Counted from the first letter of the stretch, positions 43,909 through 55,485 are shown. The stretch: 64,000 nucleotides of DNA from Cladopsammia gracilis (GCA_022457155.1 JAJGOT010000433.1:319501-383500); one strand, 5' to 3'. Notes: generated by a model not told the origin, from the sequence alone. Made by a program: numbers and translations.

Positions 43909-44252
43909 GGTCGTAACTAGAATGGATACTCCAAAATCAGGTTGGACCACCTCAGACACTTATTGAGAATTATATAACGTAATGTCGACACTTACAATTT
44001 ATTTTCAATAAATTTTTAAGTGTAGAAAATCTAAAATCCCCACTCAGGATTGAACCTGTGACCTCAGCTAGGCTTAGGCTTACATAGCCTACCGTACCAC
44101 TGTACCACCTAGCTTCTCGGGTTGCTTTGTCCTAAATTTAACTATATAAACTGCTGCCCCTAACCTCAACTGAAAGCTAACCAGTTACTCTGTTATATAA
44201 GTCTCAATAAGGTGTCCAACCTGATTTTGGAGTATCCATTCTAGTCACCACC
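43909..44252. mobile_element. TIR element with 10-bp TSD and an internal tRNA-like core
   Basis: Ends GGTCGTAACTAGAATGG and, complemented, GGTGGTGACTAGAATGG; TIRs run about 55 bases (ATACTCCAAAATCAGGTTGG in both). CTGCCAATAG flanks both sides (43899-43908, 44253-44262), which suggests MULE-type transposition (9-10 bp). The interior carries a tRNA-like segment on the minus strand. Confidence 0.85.
44036..44118 (-). ncRNA. tRNA-like core inside the TIR element
   Basis: A-box-like GGTGGTACAGTGGTACGG and B-box-like AGGTTCAATCCTG are correctly spaced for an internal pol III promoter. The T stem and acceptor stem do not pair fully, so it is a tRNA-derived relic rather than a tRNA gene. Confidence 0.5.
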
Positions 44253-44788
44253 CTGCCAATAGACCATTTTACAGTTGTGTGCTTAGTACCCTGGCCTTTG
44301 AGTGAAAGTGAGGCTGGAGTTGTCTTTGTTTTGATACAAACCTTCCTGCTTTTCATATGTAAATCCTGTTAGTTAGCATAAGAACAACATGATTTACATT
44401 TGAAAAGAAGAGAGGTTTCTATGAAAACAAGATCAACTTCATTCAGCCTCATTTCCACAGAAAGACCAGGTTACTAAGTAGAAACTGTAAAATGGTCTGT
44501 ATTCCACACAATTAAAAATGTATATACATAAATGACAAGTCCTTTCAAATAGCTTTTATAATCTTTTAGTTAATGTTTATGAAGGGCTATCATATAGTTT
44601 GTTGGGTATTTGCCTATTTATACATCAATATGTCTCAGTTTTGTAAGTGTAAAATGACAAGTTATTTAGTTTTGGTTGTACATTTTCATTGAATCATTCT
44701 TAAACTCTCTTACCCAACCCCTTTCTCGCTGAACTGCCTCTAGGAGATCTGGGTACGATTTTTATTGGTATCATTGCCGATCGGTTAA

Positions 44789-45247
44789 CACTCGTTAACA
44801 TCTCTCAAACGGACCTTGGACACCTTATGAGGTTTTACACAACGTAGTATTTTTTATCGTTATACCGTAGTACTGACGTATACGAGAACAGAACCCCATT
44901 TTATTGGGCAGAGAACTGATCGAACAGAGATCCGGCTAAGCAAAGAGTAGCGTTTTGGGGTTTAGCATTGATCTACAGTGTTTAGAGTTAAGCACTGATT
45001 TGAAAACGGTTAGCTTTCATTTATTGTTATGGATAACTCTATAAATATGTTAAAAATTACATCTCCTGGCAGCTAATCCAAGTTGGCATAGTGGATAAGG
45101 ATATTAGTTATGAAGCAAACGACTCGGGTTCGAGGCATACACTTTACTGATCTCTTTTTCTAATTTTACTCCAAGTGTGAAATAGGGTTTTACTTCATGT
45201 AACTTAAAGTGAAAAGGAAAGGTCCGTTTGAGAGATGTTAACGAGTG
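44789..45247. mobile_element. TTAA-flanked TIR element, 459 bp, with tRNA-like core
   Basis: TIRs of about 29 bases are exact inverses (CACTCGTTAACATCTCTC and on to AACGGACCTT). Each end is bounded by TTAA (44785-44788, 45248-45251), the target of piggyBac-like and Kolobok elements. No transposase. The interior has a tRNA-like segment. Confidence 0.85.
45076..45145 (+). ncRNA. tRNA-like core inside the TTAA element
   Basis: A-box-like TTGGCATAGTGGATAAGG and B-box GGGTTCGAGGC with suitable spacing. The acceptor stem does not close clearly. Probably a tRNA-derived relic or SINE head caught in the element. Confidence 0.45.
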
Positions 45248-45326
45248 TTAACCTTGCCGATCATTGCCAGATTTTGTTTGGTGAGGGACTGGTGCCTAAC
45301 CGGACAAAAACCAAGAAAAAATAATA

Positions 45327-45655
45327 TAGCCTGCGTAGCTGGCGGTTTTTTTGCGCGCGATGCTGAATGGCCCTTATCGTAGTTGAGCACGCCACGCCAA
45401 CATATCAGCGGTTTCTCGCTTTCTTGACCCTATAGCCTCGTTTTGATGTTTACGAGAACCTCTGACGACGATGAGCGTAAACATCAAAACGAGACTATAG
45501 GGTCAAGAAAGCGAGAAACCGCTGATATGTTGGCGTGGCGTACTCATCTACGATAAGGGCCATTCGCGCGAGCGGCGAAGCCGTGCGAAACCTCACGGCT
45601 TCGCCGCTCGCGAATTCAGCATCGCGCGCAAAAAACCCGCCAGCTACGCAGGCTA
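45327..45655. mobile_element. Long nested palindrome (TAGCCTGCGTAG family)
   Basis: TAGCCTGCGTAGCTGGCGG and its exact inverse bound the element. The arms (GATATGTTGGCGTGGCGT, GGTCAAGAAAGCGAGAAACC) match over about 130 bases. The right arm alone contains an extra hairpin (CGCGAGCGGCGAAGCCGTG and inverse, 45564-45615), so that was inserted later. Confidence 0.85.
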
Positions 45656-48229
45656 AAAAAATACGAGTCCGTATTTCATGGAAGACATTTTTCTATCCTT
45701 TTTCTTTTCATGGGGGATGAAGGGAAAAAATGTTAAATTTTCGACGACTGAGGCAAATAGAACCAGAAGCAAGCTTAACGTTTATCCAAAATTTTCTGAG
45801 CCAGAAGTTTCATTTGGGGAAAAAAATTATCCAAAACTACCTTTTATTTTCTAGTGTGATTTTAGGCACAATTTTCTAACGATATTAAAATTGACAATGT
45901 TCTTGTATGCTTGAACAAGCATGTAAACTATTTGTGTGGGTTTCTTCTCATTCAGAAAATTGTGGCCTGTTAATGGTTCGTACACTTGTAAATATCATAA
46001 AAATAGTGACTCAAAGAAGACATTTTGGCAACAGTTAAACGATCTGTCCTAAAGGAAGGTAAATTTAGGCAAACAGTTTATTTTACATCTCCATATTTTT
46101 TCTGTGACGCTTATTAAAAATGTTGTTTTCAGAACCTTATGCTCGTATTAAGGACTTGATTTAAGATCTTTATTAAAAAAATGGAAGAATGGTTTATCTG
46201 ATTTCTTTTCGTTTTACTTTGCATTGATATTCCTTGGAGAAATTACATGTGACTGGGAGATAACTATTTTGATTGTTAACTGATTAATGGTCGCGAGTAA
46301 CATTCATTTTAATTTTGAACAGTGTATAGTCGCCCCCGTTCTTCAAGAAGAATCAGAAAAGTACCCCATCTTGACTTTTCTTCAGTGGAGGTAGCGGCTA
46401 TTGCTACCATAATGCCGTTGAAAAGGAAATCAAATATTTAAGACATTAAACCGTTTTAATAGCCGGAGCTTATCAGGTGAGTGCCTACAAACGTTCCGGA
46501 GTTTTCCCAACACTGTCCCAAACCCTCTTCAGTAAATTCGTGTAAAAGCCGTTCTCTGTAAATAGATCTCAAGCCAGTCGTGAATTCGAAATGATAATTA
46601 TTTTTAGAGATCAGGCCAAAATAAGCGTGATTGCGTGTAATTTTAAGTTCGTATTTGAGAAGTTACACTGAGATAATGAAAAAGTCAGTCAAAACGTGAA
46701 AGCAGGCACGTTTGGAGCTGATGTAAGTTGTGTTTTCCCGTACAAAGAAGCCCTGTTTGAAGTTCTCAAGATTAACTAAGAAAATATCTGACAATCTTGG
46801 TTTACGTGGCGCCAGACATTTATGTAGACATTCAAAACTTGTCAACTATTTGTAGAATTTTCGCCGAAAAGCTTTCTTAAGTTAATAATTGCACAACCAA
46901 TTTTCGATTTATCTCTTTTATTGTCAGACTCACCGGGCGGCTATCCAGGTTTTCAATAGCGGCCGCCTTTTTGTCGGCCACTCTTGTATTCTCGGTAGTG
47001 AATAATGTTTTATTGATTGTGAAAAAAAAATCTGAGTAGAAACTATCTGCTTTTTATGGCAAAAATGGCAAAACTCGGAGGGAGTTTTAAACAAATCGAA
47101 AAGTTATTATGACCTGTTAAGTCCATTTCAAACAAAGGCGTGTGTTCACACTGAAATTGAAAGCCTATTTGTAATGAATCTGTTTTTATTAGAACTTCAA
47201 AAAGCGCCAGCATTTGAGTGACACTGGCCTTCATTTTTCAGTTGGCTTTCCTGCTGCTTGACCAATCAAAAACCAAGCTAATCAAATATGGCCTCGTGTC
47301 GATAAGCGGCACGTGCGTCGAAGACATTTTGAGCTGAAAGCTGAAACAAGTTAATAATCGCAGTTGGCCATTAAAATAATTCTGTTTCAATCCTTCTTTC
47401 GATATGTACTTACGTATGGCCTTTCAAGGAATTGTCTTATTTCAGTTTTAAGCAATAATTTTATTAATGAGACGGATAAACATCGTCTCTTAAACGAAAA
47501 TTATGTCAAGTTTGTTTGCCAAATATGTAAAAAGTTAATCGCATATGTCGATCCTCGTTTATCTCGCTATCTTTTGAAAGTTTGCTGTAAACGTGCTTGC
47601 TTGCATTTCATCTATATCTACCTTGAATCTGATTTCGCCGTGTTTAAAGTAATTTTATGGATGTTAAATGTTGCATGAAGCCGGATAGCTTTTTCTAGAA
47701 CATAATTTTAGTATGCGAATGACAGGTGCAAATGTTTCATTTTTCTTTTCTAATTACTGTTTCTTCTCGCTTATTCCGTTGTCGATTTTCGCGAACTTTT
47801 CAGAGAATTCTGATATAGTTTTAAGTTGTTTGCTATCCCGCATCATCATTCAAAGCTCTTAAATAAACCAGCAGAAAACAACTCAAGGCTATTTAAAGAT
47901 GGTTTTTTATTTAAATTCCTGAAATTCGTTCAAAATTTTTCACGCGTAGAATTTTCATTGTTTTCACAATTTCAATTTAAGATCATTTTCTTTGTGAAAC
48001 ACAAAAACTCTTTCTTTTAGAGGTAATTTCAATCCATTTCGCTTTATTAATTTTCCAGACGAACACAACGGTATCTTGTATTAAATAACTTCAATATCAT
48101 GAAAGATCTGACAGCGACTAATTATTCTCTTTGACCAAGATATAACATGATTTAAAATCTTTTAATCAATATTAACCCTTCAAATATCTGATGCAATTAC
48201 AGCAATGTTTTAGTATGGAAAATTTTCCC
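45656..48229. other. Long intergenic stretch, no gene
   Basis: AT-rich; frames such as 47364-47678 lack ATG starts and domain features. No tRNA or clear repeat recognised. Confidence 0.4.
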
Positions 48230-48235
48230 TTTATT
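48230..48235 (-). terminator. Poly(A) signal of the RNF41-like gene
   Basis: Minus-strand AATAAA about 95 bases after the stop codon. Confidence 0.6.
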
Positions 48236-48329
48236 TATAGTAAAAAACCGCCATTCTAATGTCACGAAAAATGCAATTTTAGCGCCTGAAAGTGTTGATA
48301 CAAATAATATTGAAACGTTTGCAGTGTTG

Positions 48330-49238
48330 CTAGACAGAGATCAAAAACCTTTCGCGCGCCAAATTTCGCAGCCATGAATCAAAGTTTGATCTTTGGTTCT
48401 CAGTGAACCAGTTACTCGCATAACTGGTGGCCAACAACATGTGAACGTCTTGTGAATAACCAGCATAGCCATGGTAGTAATCATAACAACGTTTCACCGC
48501 GTTAAAAATGCGATTTCGATCAACATAGTACGGCTTGTTCAATAAATAGCGCGTGACCAGGCTTGCTAGTTGCGCGATGCTCGCCGGAGAGTAGCCATAG
48601 TTATAATCAGGGTCCCAATCCGCGTCGAATTCGCTATCCTCGTCGTACATTCTCATCTCCAACTGGAATTGTAGTTCTCTTAGTTCTATTTTCACACGTC
48701 GCACATCCCCTTCCGATTCCAACAAAGCTCGTTTGGTTTTGTTTAAATCCAGCTCCAGCACAGCGATCTGTTTTGTGAGGCCATCAATGGTCGGTTCCTC
48801 CTTTCTTCTCTTGTGCCTTGCGACCAAATCTTTTATAATTTCACATTCCTGATGGTGGTCGGGCAGTTCATGTCGCTTGACGCTCTTTCCACACGCGCCG
48901 CATTGAATAAGTCCAAACTCGCACACTTGTAGATGCGTTTTGAGTTTTTCCAGTTTTAGAACCATTTTACAACCGTTCTCTTCATTGTCGCAGTGGACCG
49001 CAAGTCCTTCAACCACTCCTCTGAGCGCTAAAACCGGAATCACATCGTGATTAGAAACGTCTGACCGACAAGAAGGACACGAAGTAGTGTTGGGTCGATT
49101 AAGCCAGATATGTAAGCATTCGTCGCAGAATGAATGTCCACACGGTGTAATAACGGCATCTTCCAAGACCCCAGCACAAATACTGCACATTAAATTCTGA
49201 TCCACATGATTGACAAACCGGTTGAGTCCATAGCCCAT
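48330..49238 (-). CDS. RNF41/NRDP1-like RING E3 ubiquitin ligase
   Basis: Intronless, 302 residues. The start MGYGLNRF and VDQNLMCSICAGVLEDAV closely resemble the N-terminus of RNF41 (NRDP1), an E3 ligase acting on receptor tyrosine kinases and Parkin in mammals (family knowledge). C3HC4 RING: C18, C21, C33, H35, C38, C41, C54, C57. A TRAF-like zinc finger follows (C83, C90, H102, C106 and the C113/C116 pair with downstream His/Cys). Residues about 148-196 form a coiled coil (ITKQIAVLELDLNKTKRALL-like heptads). The C-terminal part, with RIFNAVKRCYDYYHGY and FDSWLRNLARERF, is helical, occupies the place of the NRDP1 substrate-binding domain and is only loosely similar. Orthology to RNF41 is not certain, since cnidarians may hold several such genes. 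Confidence 0.85.
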   Translation of the reverse strand: MGYGLNRFVNHVDQNLMCSICAGVLEDAVITPCGHSFCDECLHIWLNRPNTTSCPSCRSDVSNHDVIPVLALRGVVEGLAVHCDNEENGCKMVLKLEKLKTHLQVCEFGLIQCGACGKSVKRHELPDHHQECEIIKDLVARHKRRKEEPTIDGLTKQIAVLELDLNKTKRALLESEGDVRRVKIELRELQFQLEMRMYDEDSEFDADWDPDYNYGYSPASIAQLASLVTRYLLNKPYYVDRNRIFNAVKRCYDYYHGYAGYSQDVHMLLATSYASNWFTENQRSNFDSWLRNLARERFLISV

Positions 49239-51911
49239 CTCGCGTCAACTCACTCCACGCTGTTTACCCTCACTGATAGCAGACTAAAAAACTATGACTG
49301 ATTTTTCTTGTTGTTGATGCTAAATAAAAGCGGTTCGGTTGATTTGTTGCGTGTTCGTCAGCTGAGAAAATATTGTATTGTGAAAATTGTACACGTCACT
49401 TTTCATCAACGGACAAAGAGCCTATACGTGATTTGCATAACGTGACACGAGCGCGCGTGGCCATTTAATTTTTCCCGCGAGAATTAGTAAACAAATAACA
49501 GAAATATAAGTCCGAAACACATGGATTGAACAATTTCACAACAATAATCTTTCATTTTCTCATGAAACTGGCAATTTTAGTGTTTGTTGTTATTCCGTAG
49601 TATATTTATAGCAGGTGATTAGCATCTTTAGTTTTTGTTTCGGTGTTTTATCCATTACAAAACCTGTTGTTTTGTATTTTCAAACTCCCCGATGAAATCT
49701 TTTTGTGATATCGATATTACACTACAATATAAACGAAGCTATGGGGTAGAAAGTCTTAAAAATCTTGGATTTAGCTGGCGTTTTATGGCATAAATATTGC
49801 ACACGGAGACAAAAGATGGCGAATCTTGTTTTGACAATAACGAGACCAATTTTCTCATTTGCATCGACAGTTTATTCGATTATTTTCCTTTACCTGTTGA
49901 ACTCGTTGTTTTTAAAACAATCTGTCAGATTTTACGATCAATTCTTCGATTATAATGATAGATTTTAGCTATTTTACTAATAAAATATGTGAAATTTTAA
50001 TGGTACATATTTTTTTTCGCTCGATTGAACTAAAGATGAAAAGCTTTTCAAAATGCAATCTTTTGTTCTCCTTTTGTTCGTAATTTGTGTAATTTTAATT
50101 GACGTTTGGCTGAAGGGATTTCACTTTCCTGATTGGATTTCAAAGAACCCATCAACTGATACAAGAGTGGCAGTTGTCACTAACAAACTCGGTTCCAGCT
50201 TCAAAGGACAGCGATTGTATAAGTTAATCTCCATCAAAAATCGCATTACAAGACGTTATATTTGGAGTTTTAAGCTACAAATAAACTTCTAGATTAATCA
50301 AAAAATAAGTAACGTTTAAACACCTTAGGCTATTTCTATTCTTCCGCTGTGTTTTGGCTTTCAATTTAGTGAATTCCTATTTAATTTCGGAAGGATATAA
50401 ATTTATATTTTGTAACATTGCTCTTACAATAAAACTGAGTGCTGAAACACAAGAAAAAAAGTCGAAAACAGCCCTAAGGATATGTCAGAAAAACCACTTA
50501 GCGATTTATCCTTAACGTATTTATTACTGCAAACTCCTTTAAATAAACTCTCATAATAAATTATGGCTGGTTTTCCTTGGCAGATGTGTTAACTGCAATA
50601 TAAAATCAATACTCATTTCATTATATCGATTTCTGCATGAGTCAATTGGGAATTTATTAGCACGGCCTCTCTCTTTTCTTATTAATATCACACCTCAAGG
50701 TCATATAACTCGGAAAATCAAACACACCGAAAAGAAATCTTGAATAAATTAAAATTTTGAAAAGTCGACAATCCATTATATTGTATTTTCTATTAGAAGC
50801 CATAACCCCTTCTTAAAAGCCAAAGCCGGTAAACTTTCTGATTTTGGTTAGTATGACCCGCCCCTTTCCGCGTATTGCTTCGTGCGGGTCATTCAAGACG
50901 AGGAATATCTTTAGTTAATCGTAGAAAGCCCCATCAACTCGAGTTCTATTTTATTTTTATTTCTCGTCCATTGGCTGGAAACTGTACCCATTGTACAACC
51001 GTCTTTATTTCCAACATTTTTCTAATACTGTTCTAATACGCTTCAGTCACAATAGCCGTGGCCTCCGCGCGTCACGCAAAGGGGGAAAGTTCCGAGGGTA
51101 CTCTTAAATGTATTATTTTCGCTAGTTTTTCTTCTTCGTCGTCATTTTACGCATCTGGGCTGAAGATTCATGAAAATTAAACCTGCGAAACGTTAATGCA
51201 CATCGAACTGGAGGCTTTGTTCTTTTTGAGTTTCAGTTAACAACCCATCCAAAATTTACCCGCGTACATTTCACCCGCCAAGTTTCCACGATAAGTTCAC
51301 GAACTCTAAAGTCCGCGAAAATAAAGAGCATTAGGATCCTTGTTAGATGTTCCAACAAACCAAGAAAAAACATCGAGTCAGAAGCAAATTCAAAACAAGC
51401 TGCCAATACCTTGACATCTGCGAATTTTGCGCACTTGAAGCTTTTTATACTGTTGTGTTACAAACAACGGCCTCAGCTAGCCTACGCAGCAGTAGTCCTT
51501 TTCTTCCTAACTTTGGTTGTTAAAACGGACACGTAAATGCAAGCAAATACTCAGAATCCATAGGTTACAAAGATAGGGACGCAAGTTGCGCGCGCGCGGT
51601 CATTCCAAAGCAAACACTACTGAGAATAACTGGCATCGGCTTGCACAAACAGTGAGCAACTTGTTTCGGCTTGGCAGAGATCATAGTGGAATAGAGTTGA
51701 TGCACACGCAAGAAGAAGCTCAACTGAATCGAAAGTCAAAGGAATTGCATGGACTTGCATAGTGTAAAATTGAGCTAACTCGCGCGTTCATCAAATTATT
51801 GCAGTTATCAACTGATAATTTTGAATTAATTGACAATAGACCAATCAGGTGTTACGTCACAAAGGTCAGCCCTGCTCGTTCTTTCGAGACTGGCGAACAT
51901 CCTCATGGATA
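49239..51911. other. Intergenic between divergent RNF41-like and REEP5-like genes
   Basis: Must contain both promoters. A 79-codon frame at 50053-50292 begins with a hydrophobic stretch (FVLLLFVICVILI) but has no other support. AT-rich otherwise; no repeat recognised. Confidence 0.4.
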
Positions 51912-52586
51912 ATGGACAAAACTAGATCTTTGTCCCTTTGTACCACCCTAGTGGCGAAAATACAAAAGAGCGTCTCCATCCAAGCGGTTAATGAGCTCTT
52001 AGATCAAAGAAACATATTCACTGATCTGCTAAATAAGCTAGAGGCCGCAACAAATGTCAGGAAAAACACTCTGTTCCTCGGCGGCCTCTGCTTCATACTC
52101 TTCTACCTCGCCGTTGGTTATGCTGCAAACTTACTGTGTTACTTCCTCGGCTTCGTGTTTCCGACGTATGCTTCGGTGAAAGCAATCGAGTCCGGAAATA
52201 TCGGCGAGGACACGAAGTGGCTGACATATTGGGTGGTGTTCAGTACAGTGAATTTCTTGGAAATTTTTCTGGAGTGGATCCCGTTGTATTACCTGCTGAA
52301 GTTTTTCTTGCTTGTGTGGTGTATGTTCCCTGGTCCTTGGAGTGGCACAACTTTGATTTATAACGTACTTATTTGCCCTTTTGTTATGCGACACAGGGAC
52401 AAATTTGACACAGCTATTTCCGAGGTCGCGAAGCATGTCCGCAAAGCTGCCGAGAAAGCGGCGGAAGATTACGATCCTATTTCGAGCGTGGATTTGCTCT
52501 CGGAGGTGACCAAGATCAGAGGAGATGTTATTACTGAGATGGACAACAACGATAAAGACAATGATGCAAAGAAAAAAGACAACTGA
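51912..52586 (+). CDS. REEP5-like ER membrane-shaping protein (TB2/DP1/HVA22 family), intronless
   Basis: REEP5/DP1 proteins bend ER tubules by inserting hairpin membrane segments (family knowledge). From the ATG at 51912 (MDKTRSLSL) the product has 224 residues; the frame is open upstream but only with a GTG. Hydrophobic segments: about residues 52-85 (LFLGGLCFILFYLAVGYAAN, then LLCYFLGFVFPTYAS) and 105-155 (WLTYWVVFSTVNFLEIFLEW to FFLLVWCMFPGP). Family motifs seen are FPTYASVKAIES, DTKWLTYWVVF and the WCMFPGPWSGTTLIYN-type segment. The C-terminal tail is charged (DNNDKDNDAKKKDN). Animal REEP5 genes normally have several exons, so the intronless form suggests a retrocopy or intron loss. AATAAA at 52753. 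Confidence 0.9.
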   Translation: MDKTRSLSLCTTLVAKIQKSVSIQAVNELLDQRNIFTDLLNKLEAATNVRKNTLFLGGLCFILFYLAVGYAANLLCYFLGFVFPTYASVKAIESGNIGEDTKWLTYWVVFSTVNFLEIFLEWIPLYYLLKFFLLVWCMFPGPWSGTTLIYNVLICPFVMRHRDKFDTAISEVAKHVRKAAEKAAEDYDPISSVDLLSEVTKIRGDVITEMDNNDKDNDAKKKDN

Positions 52587-52752
52587 GAAGTAAAGCGAAT
52601 CACTTACCACTGACAAAAACACTTTTTCATGCGAAACTGATATGAACGCAGAACTAATTTTCACAGCTGATCGAATAACTTCTAAAAGAAATCGAACTTT
52701 TGATTTCCGTTTCGAAGAATGTTGTAAAAAAAGTCCTTTCGCTCCTCGACTG

Positions 52753-52758
52753 AATAAA
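52753..52758 (+). terminator. Poly(A) signal of the REEP5-like gene
   Basis: AATAAA 166 bases after the stop codon. Confidence 0.6.
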
Positions 52759-54032
52759 TCAAACTTAAAAACCTAAAACGTTCTCAGATCTGCTTGACGG
52801 ACACATAAACCTGCTCCTGGGATACCGTAGTTACCATTTAGACAAAATTGCCGAAAATTCTGGTTGAAAAAGTTAATGGTCATGTCATGTTTCGGAAATT
52901 CCATCTGAAAATTTTGGACTATTGTACCTTCTGAGGTATATTTTTCTTTAACAGTTTGGGACGAGTCGATCGAAAATAACCTTTTGTCTTCTGCTAAGGA
53001 AACGTTGCGGGGGGAAGTTTGCACACGGGCTCTGAAAACGGCATTGGGTACAAAATGGAAGATCAATTTTATCCTGTTCACCGTTCACGCAAAATGGTAA
53101 TTTCCCAGGCCACCATTATATTATGTATTCGGTCAACCCTGGTAAATAACCCACGTTATGATAAACTTGACATGTGCAGCATTTTGTTCTTTTCTTGTTT
53201 ATAACGAAATCGGCTGTTTTCCAAATAGGTATGACCTGGCTAGGAAACATTGTTGCGGACGCAAATCTTGCTTCTCCGACGAACGCAAGAAAATGTTTTT
53301 GAATCAGCCGTCAAAAACATTCTTGTTTCCCAGATGCAAATTTTGCTTCCGAAACAAATGTTTCCCAGTTTAGTTACATTTCTAGAAACAGTGTTTTCTC
53401 AATAGTGTTTCCTAGTTTTAAATTAGCCAGGCCCTCATATTTCATATTTCTTGTCAGAAAATGCCTACGTAACCGGCAGGTGAAATTCTACGTAAACCCA
53501 TGAAGTGTGCCAGCGAAGGCAAGCATTTTTTTTTATGTTGCTCTATGATTATTGTATTTTTGAGTAAATTGAAGGATTGGGCAATATAATCCAACAGCGA
53601 CTACATCATGTACAAGAACTTAATTTAGTTTCGAAGCTATCTTTCTTAACTTACTTTTATCGTGCACTCTTCTGCAAAAGCTTTGCAGGAACAGTCCTCT
53701 TTCGATTTTTGGAACAATGAAATAAATTTCTTTTCTATTATTCTCCTAAGCCTCTGAGTCAAGTTAGAATTCAATATATCGAAACTAGCCTATTTTGTTT
53801 GGTATTTGCCGTTAAACCAGAAATTCCATCTCTTCCTCCCTCGTTGCTAAAATAGCGGTGCACCCTAGGCCTCCCACGAGCTTTGAGAGGAGTCTGCAAG
53901 ACAGGTATTGCAGCTGTAAATACAATAATCCGACCGTCCTTTGTTAACCTCGTTCTCTGTGGTTTTTCCTTTGTTTTTTTTTTTAATTTAATTTCAAATT
54001 GTTAACTCTGGGTAGGATGATCCTTTAGCTTA
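52759..54032. other. Intergenic, one repeat, no gene
   Basis: Apart from the repeat at 53238-53428, nothing is recognised. The minus-strand frame at 52773-53081 has no domain features. Confidence 0.35.
53238..53428 (+). repeat. CTAGGAAACA repeat, copy 2
   Basis: GGCTAGGAAACATTGTTGC at the left, GTGTTTCCTAG at the right, interior as in copy 1 (GGACGCAAATC, CAAATGTTTCCCAGTTTAG). Same orientation as the copy at 30247-30462. Confidence 0.65.
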
Positions 54033-54314
54033 GAGCAGTTTTCAATTGAGCGTCGAAAGTAATTACACAATTGCTTTGGTTTTGCATTGCTACACTTTGT
54101 GATTGGCTAAAAAATCTCGCGCCACTTTCTCGACCAATCAGAAGTAAAACCAAAACCAATCGTGACTTGCTTGCACGCATTTTCTCGCGCTTGGCGCCGC
54201 CGACATGTAATTGCTTCGAGCTCTGATTGGCTCATTGGATTGTTTAAGACTGCTGTGATTGGTCAGAGTAATTACTTTGGTTTTGGTTTTACGACACTCA
54301 ATTGAAAACTGCTC
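54033..54314 (+). mobile_element. TA-type MITE, GAGCAG family
   Basis: GAGCAGTTTTCAATTGAG and inverse ends, TA on both sides (54031-54032, 54315-54316). Very close to the copy at 2120-2400, so the family was active fairly recently. Confidence 0.9.
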
Positions 54315-54348
54315 TATTACCTATCACTAGTAATAGTTGACACTACAG

Positions 54349-55362
54349 CAACCTCGTTCCCAGGGTCTCTCATCTTCCCGCCCCCTGGAGCGAGAGAAGA
54401 GAGACCCTGGTCAACTCTGGTCACGTGCGTCCCAAAATCTAGGATGTAACAAGTAAAAGATTTGAGGGAGGGGCGGCAAAGTGTGAAATTTGTTCGCTCT
54501 GGCAGAGCATTGCAAATCAAAACAAATCCGAAAAGAGATTGGCGGCTTCCGATAAATGTGAAGCGGCGGTCATCCGCAGACTTCAAAACATATCCAAATC
54601 GATTGGTTTTGAGAGTGTAAGTTGCTTTAGGATCTGTAAATTAACAGTTGGGGAATTGTCACGGCGCTTGAAGATTTGTCGGCAGTATTAAAAGCTTTGG
54701 ACTCACTACACGATTACAGTCCAATTTTATTTAATACTGGACGCCGCCGCTAAGCTCGGTCTCGGCAGAAAATGCTTTTGATTTTATATGGCATTGTTCC
54801 GAACTGAGATGAATTATCCCTACATACTATTTAGCAGGCGATCTTTAAGCTTCATTCGACAGGCACATTAAATTGTCGCCGTCTGCTCTCGGACGATGGC
54901 GAAGTGGAAAAATATTTTGACATGCAGATTGACTCTACACTTTTATAACAGGATCCCGGTATATGAGATACTACCCGGAAACGAGGTAGAGAAGATAATG
55001 AGGTCGATAATGATAGCTTTTATTCTTCGTAGGTGAGGCATGTTGTTTTGTTCAACATTTACCAGTTCCAGTCGTTTGAATGTCTATACAAGATATTTAC
55101 ATTTTATTGTTTGTAAAATTATTGAACGATAACCATTTCAATCCTTGCGCATAATTCATTCACTTTTGTTTGAATCGTTTGATTGAACCGTTTCCGGACA
55201 TCAACGGACTTGCGCACAGCACGAGCCACTTTGAAGAAAACGAGACAAAGTTACAAACACCGTCGACCCCTCCTTAGGAATATAATTGTCCAAGAGGCAC
55301 GTGACCAGAGTCTTCTCTCGCTCCAGGGGGCGGGAAGATGGGAGACTCTGGGAACGAGGTTG
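54349..55362. mobile_element. 1014-bp non-autonomous TIR element with perfect 9-bp TSD
   Basis: Ends CAACCTCGTTCCCAG and CTGGGAACGAGGTTG; TIRs of about 70 bases share CTTCCCGCCCCCTGGAGCG and CTCTGGTCACGTGC. ACACTACAG is found on both sides (54340-54348, 55363-55371). No transposase frame inside. The 97-bp hairpin at 19190-19286 is a short relative made only of end sequence. Confidence 0.92.
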
Positions 55363-55485
55363 ACACTACAGCTGCCCGCTCCTTTACATGAAATATCATT
55401 TTCTATACAACACATTTAAGTATTAAAATTTATTGGGTTCTTGCTAACTTAAAACCAACAAGAAATTGATGCAACAAACAATATT

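Noticed and set aside
47364..47678. 104-codon Leu/Cys-rich frame
   Set aside because: Starts at TTG, has no upstream support and no domain-like pattern.
52131..52664. 177-codon minus-strand frame over the REEP5-like gene
   Set aside because: Antisense to a well-supported coding region.
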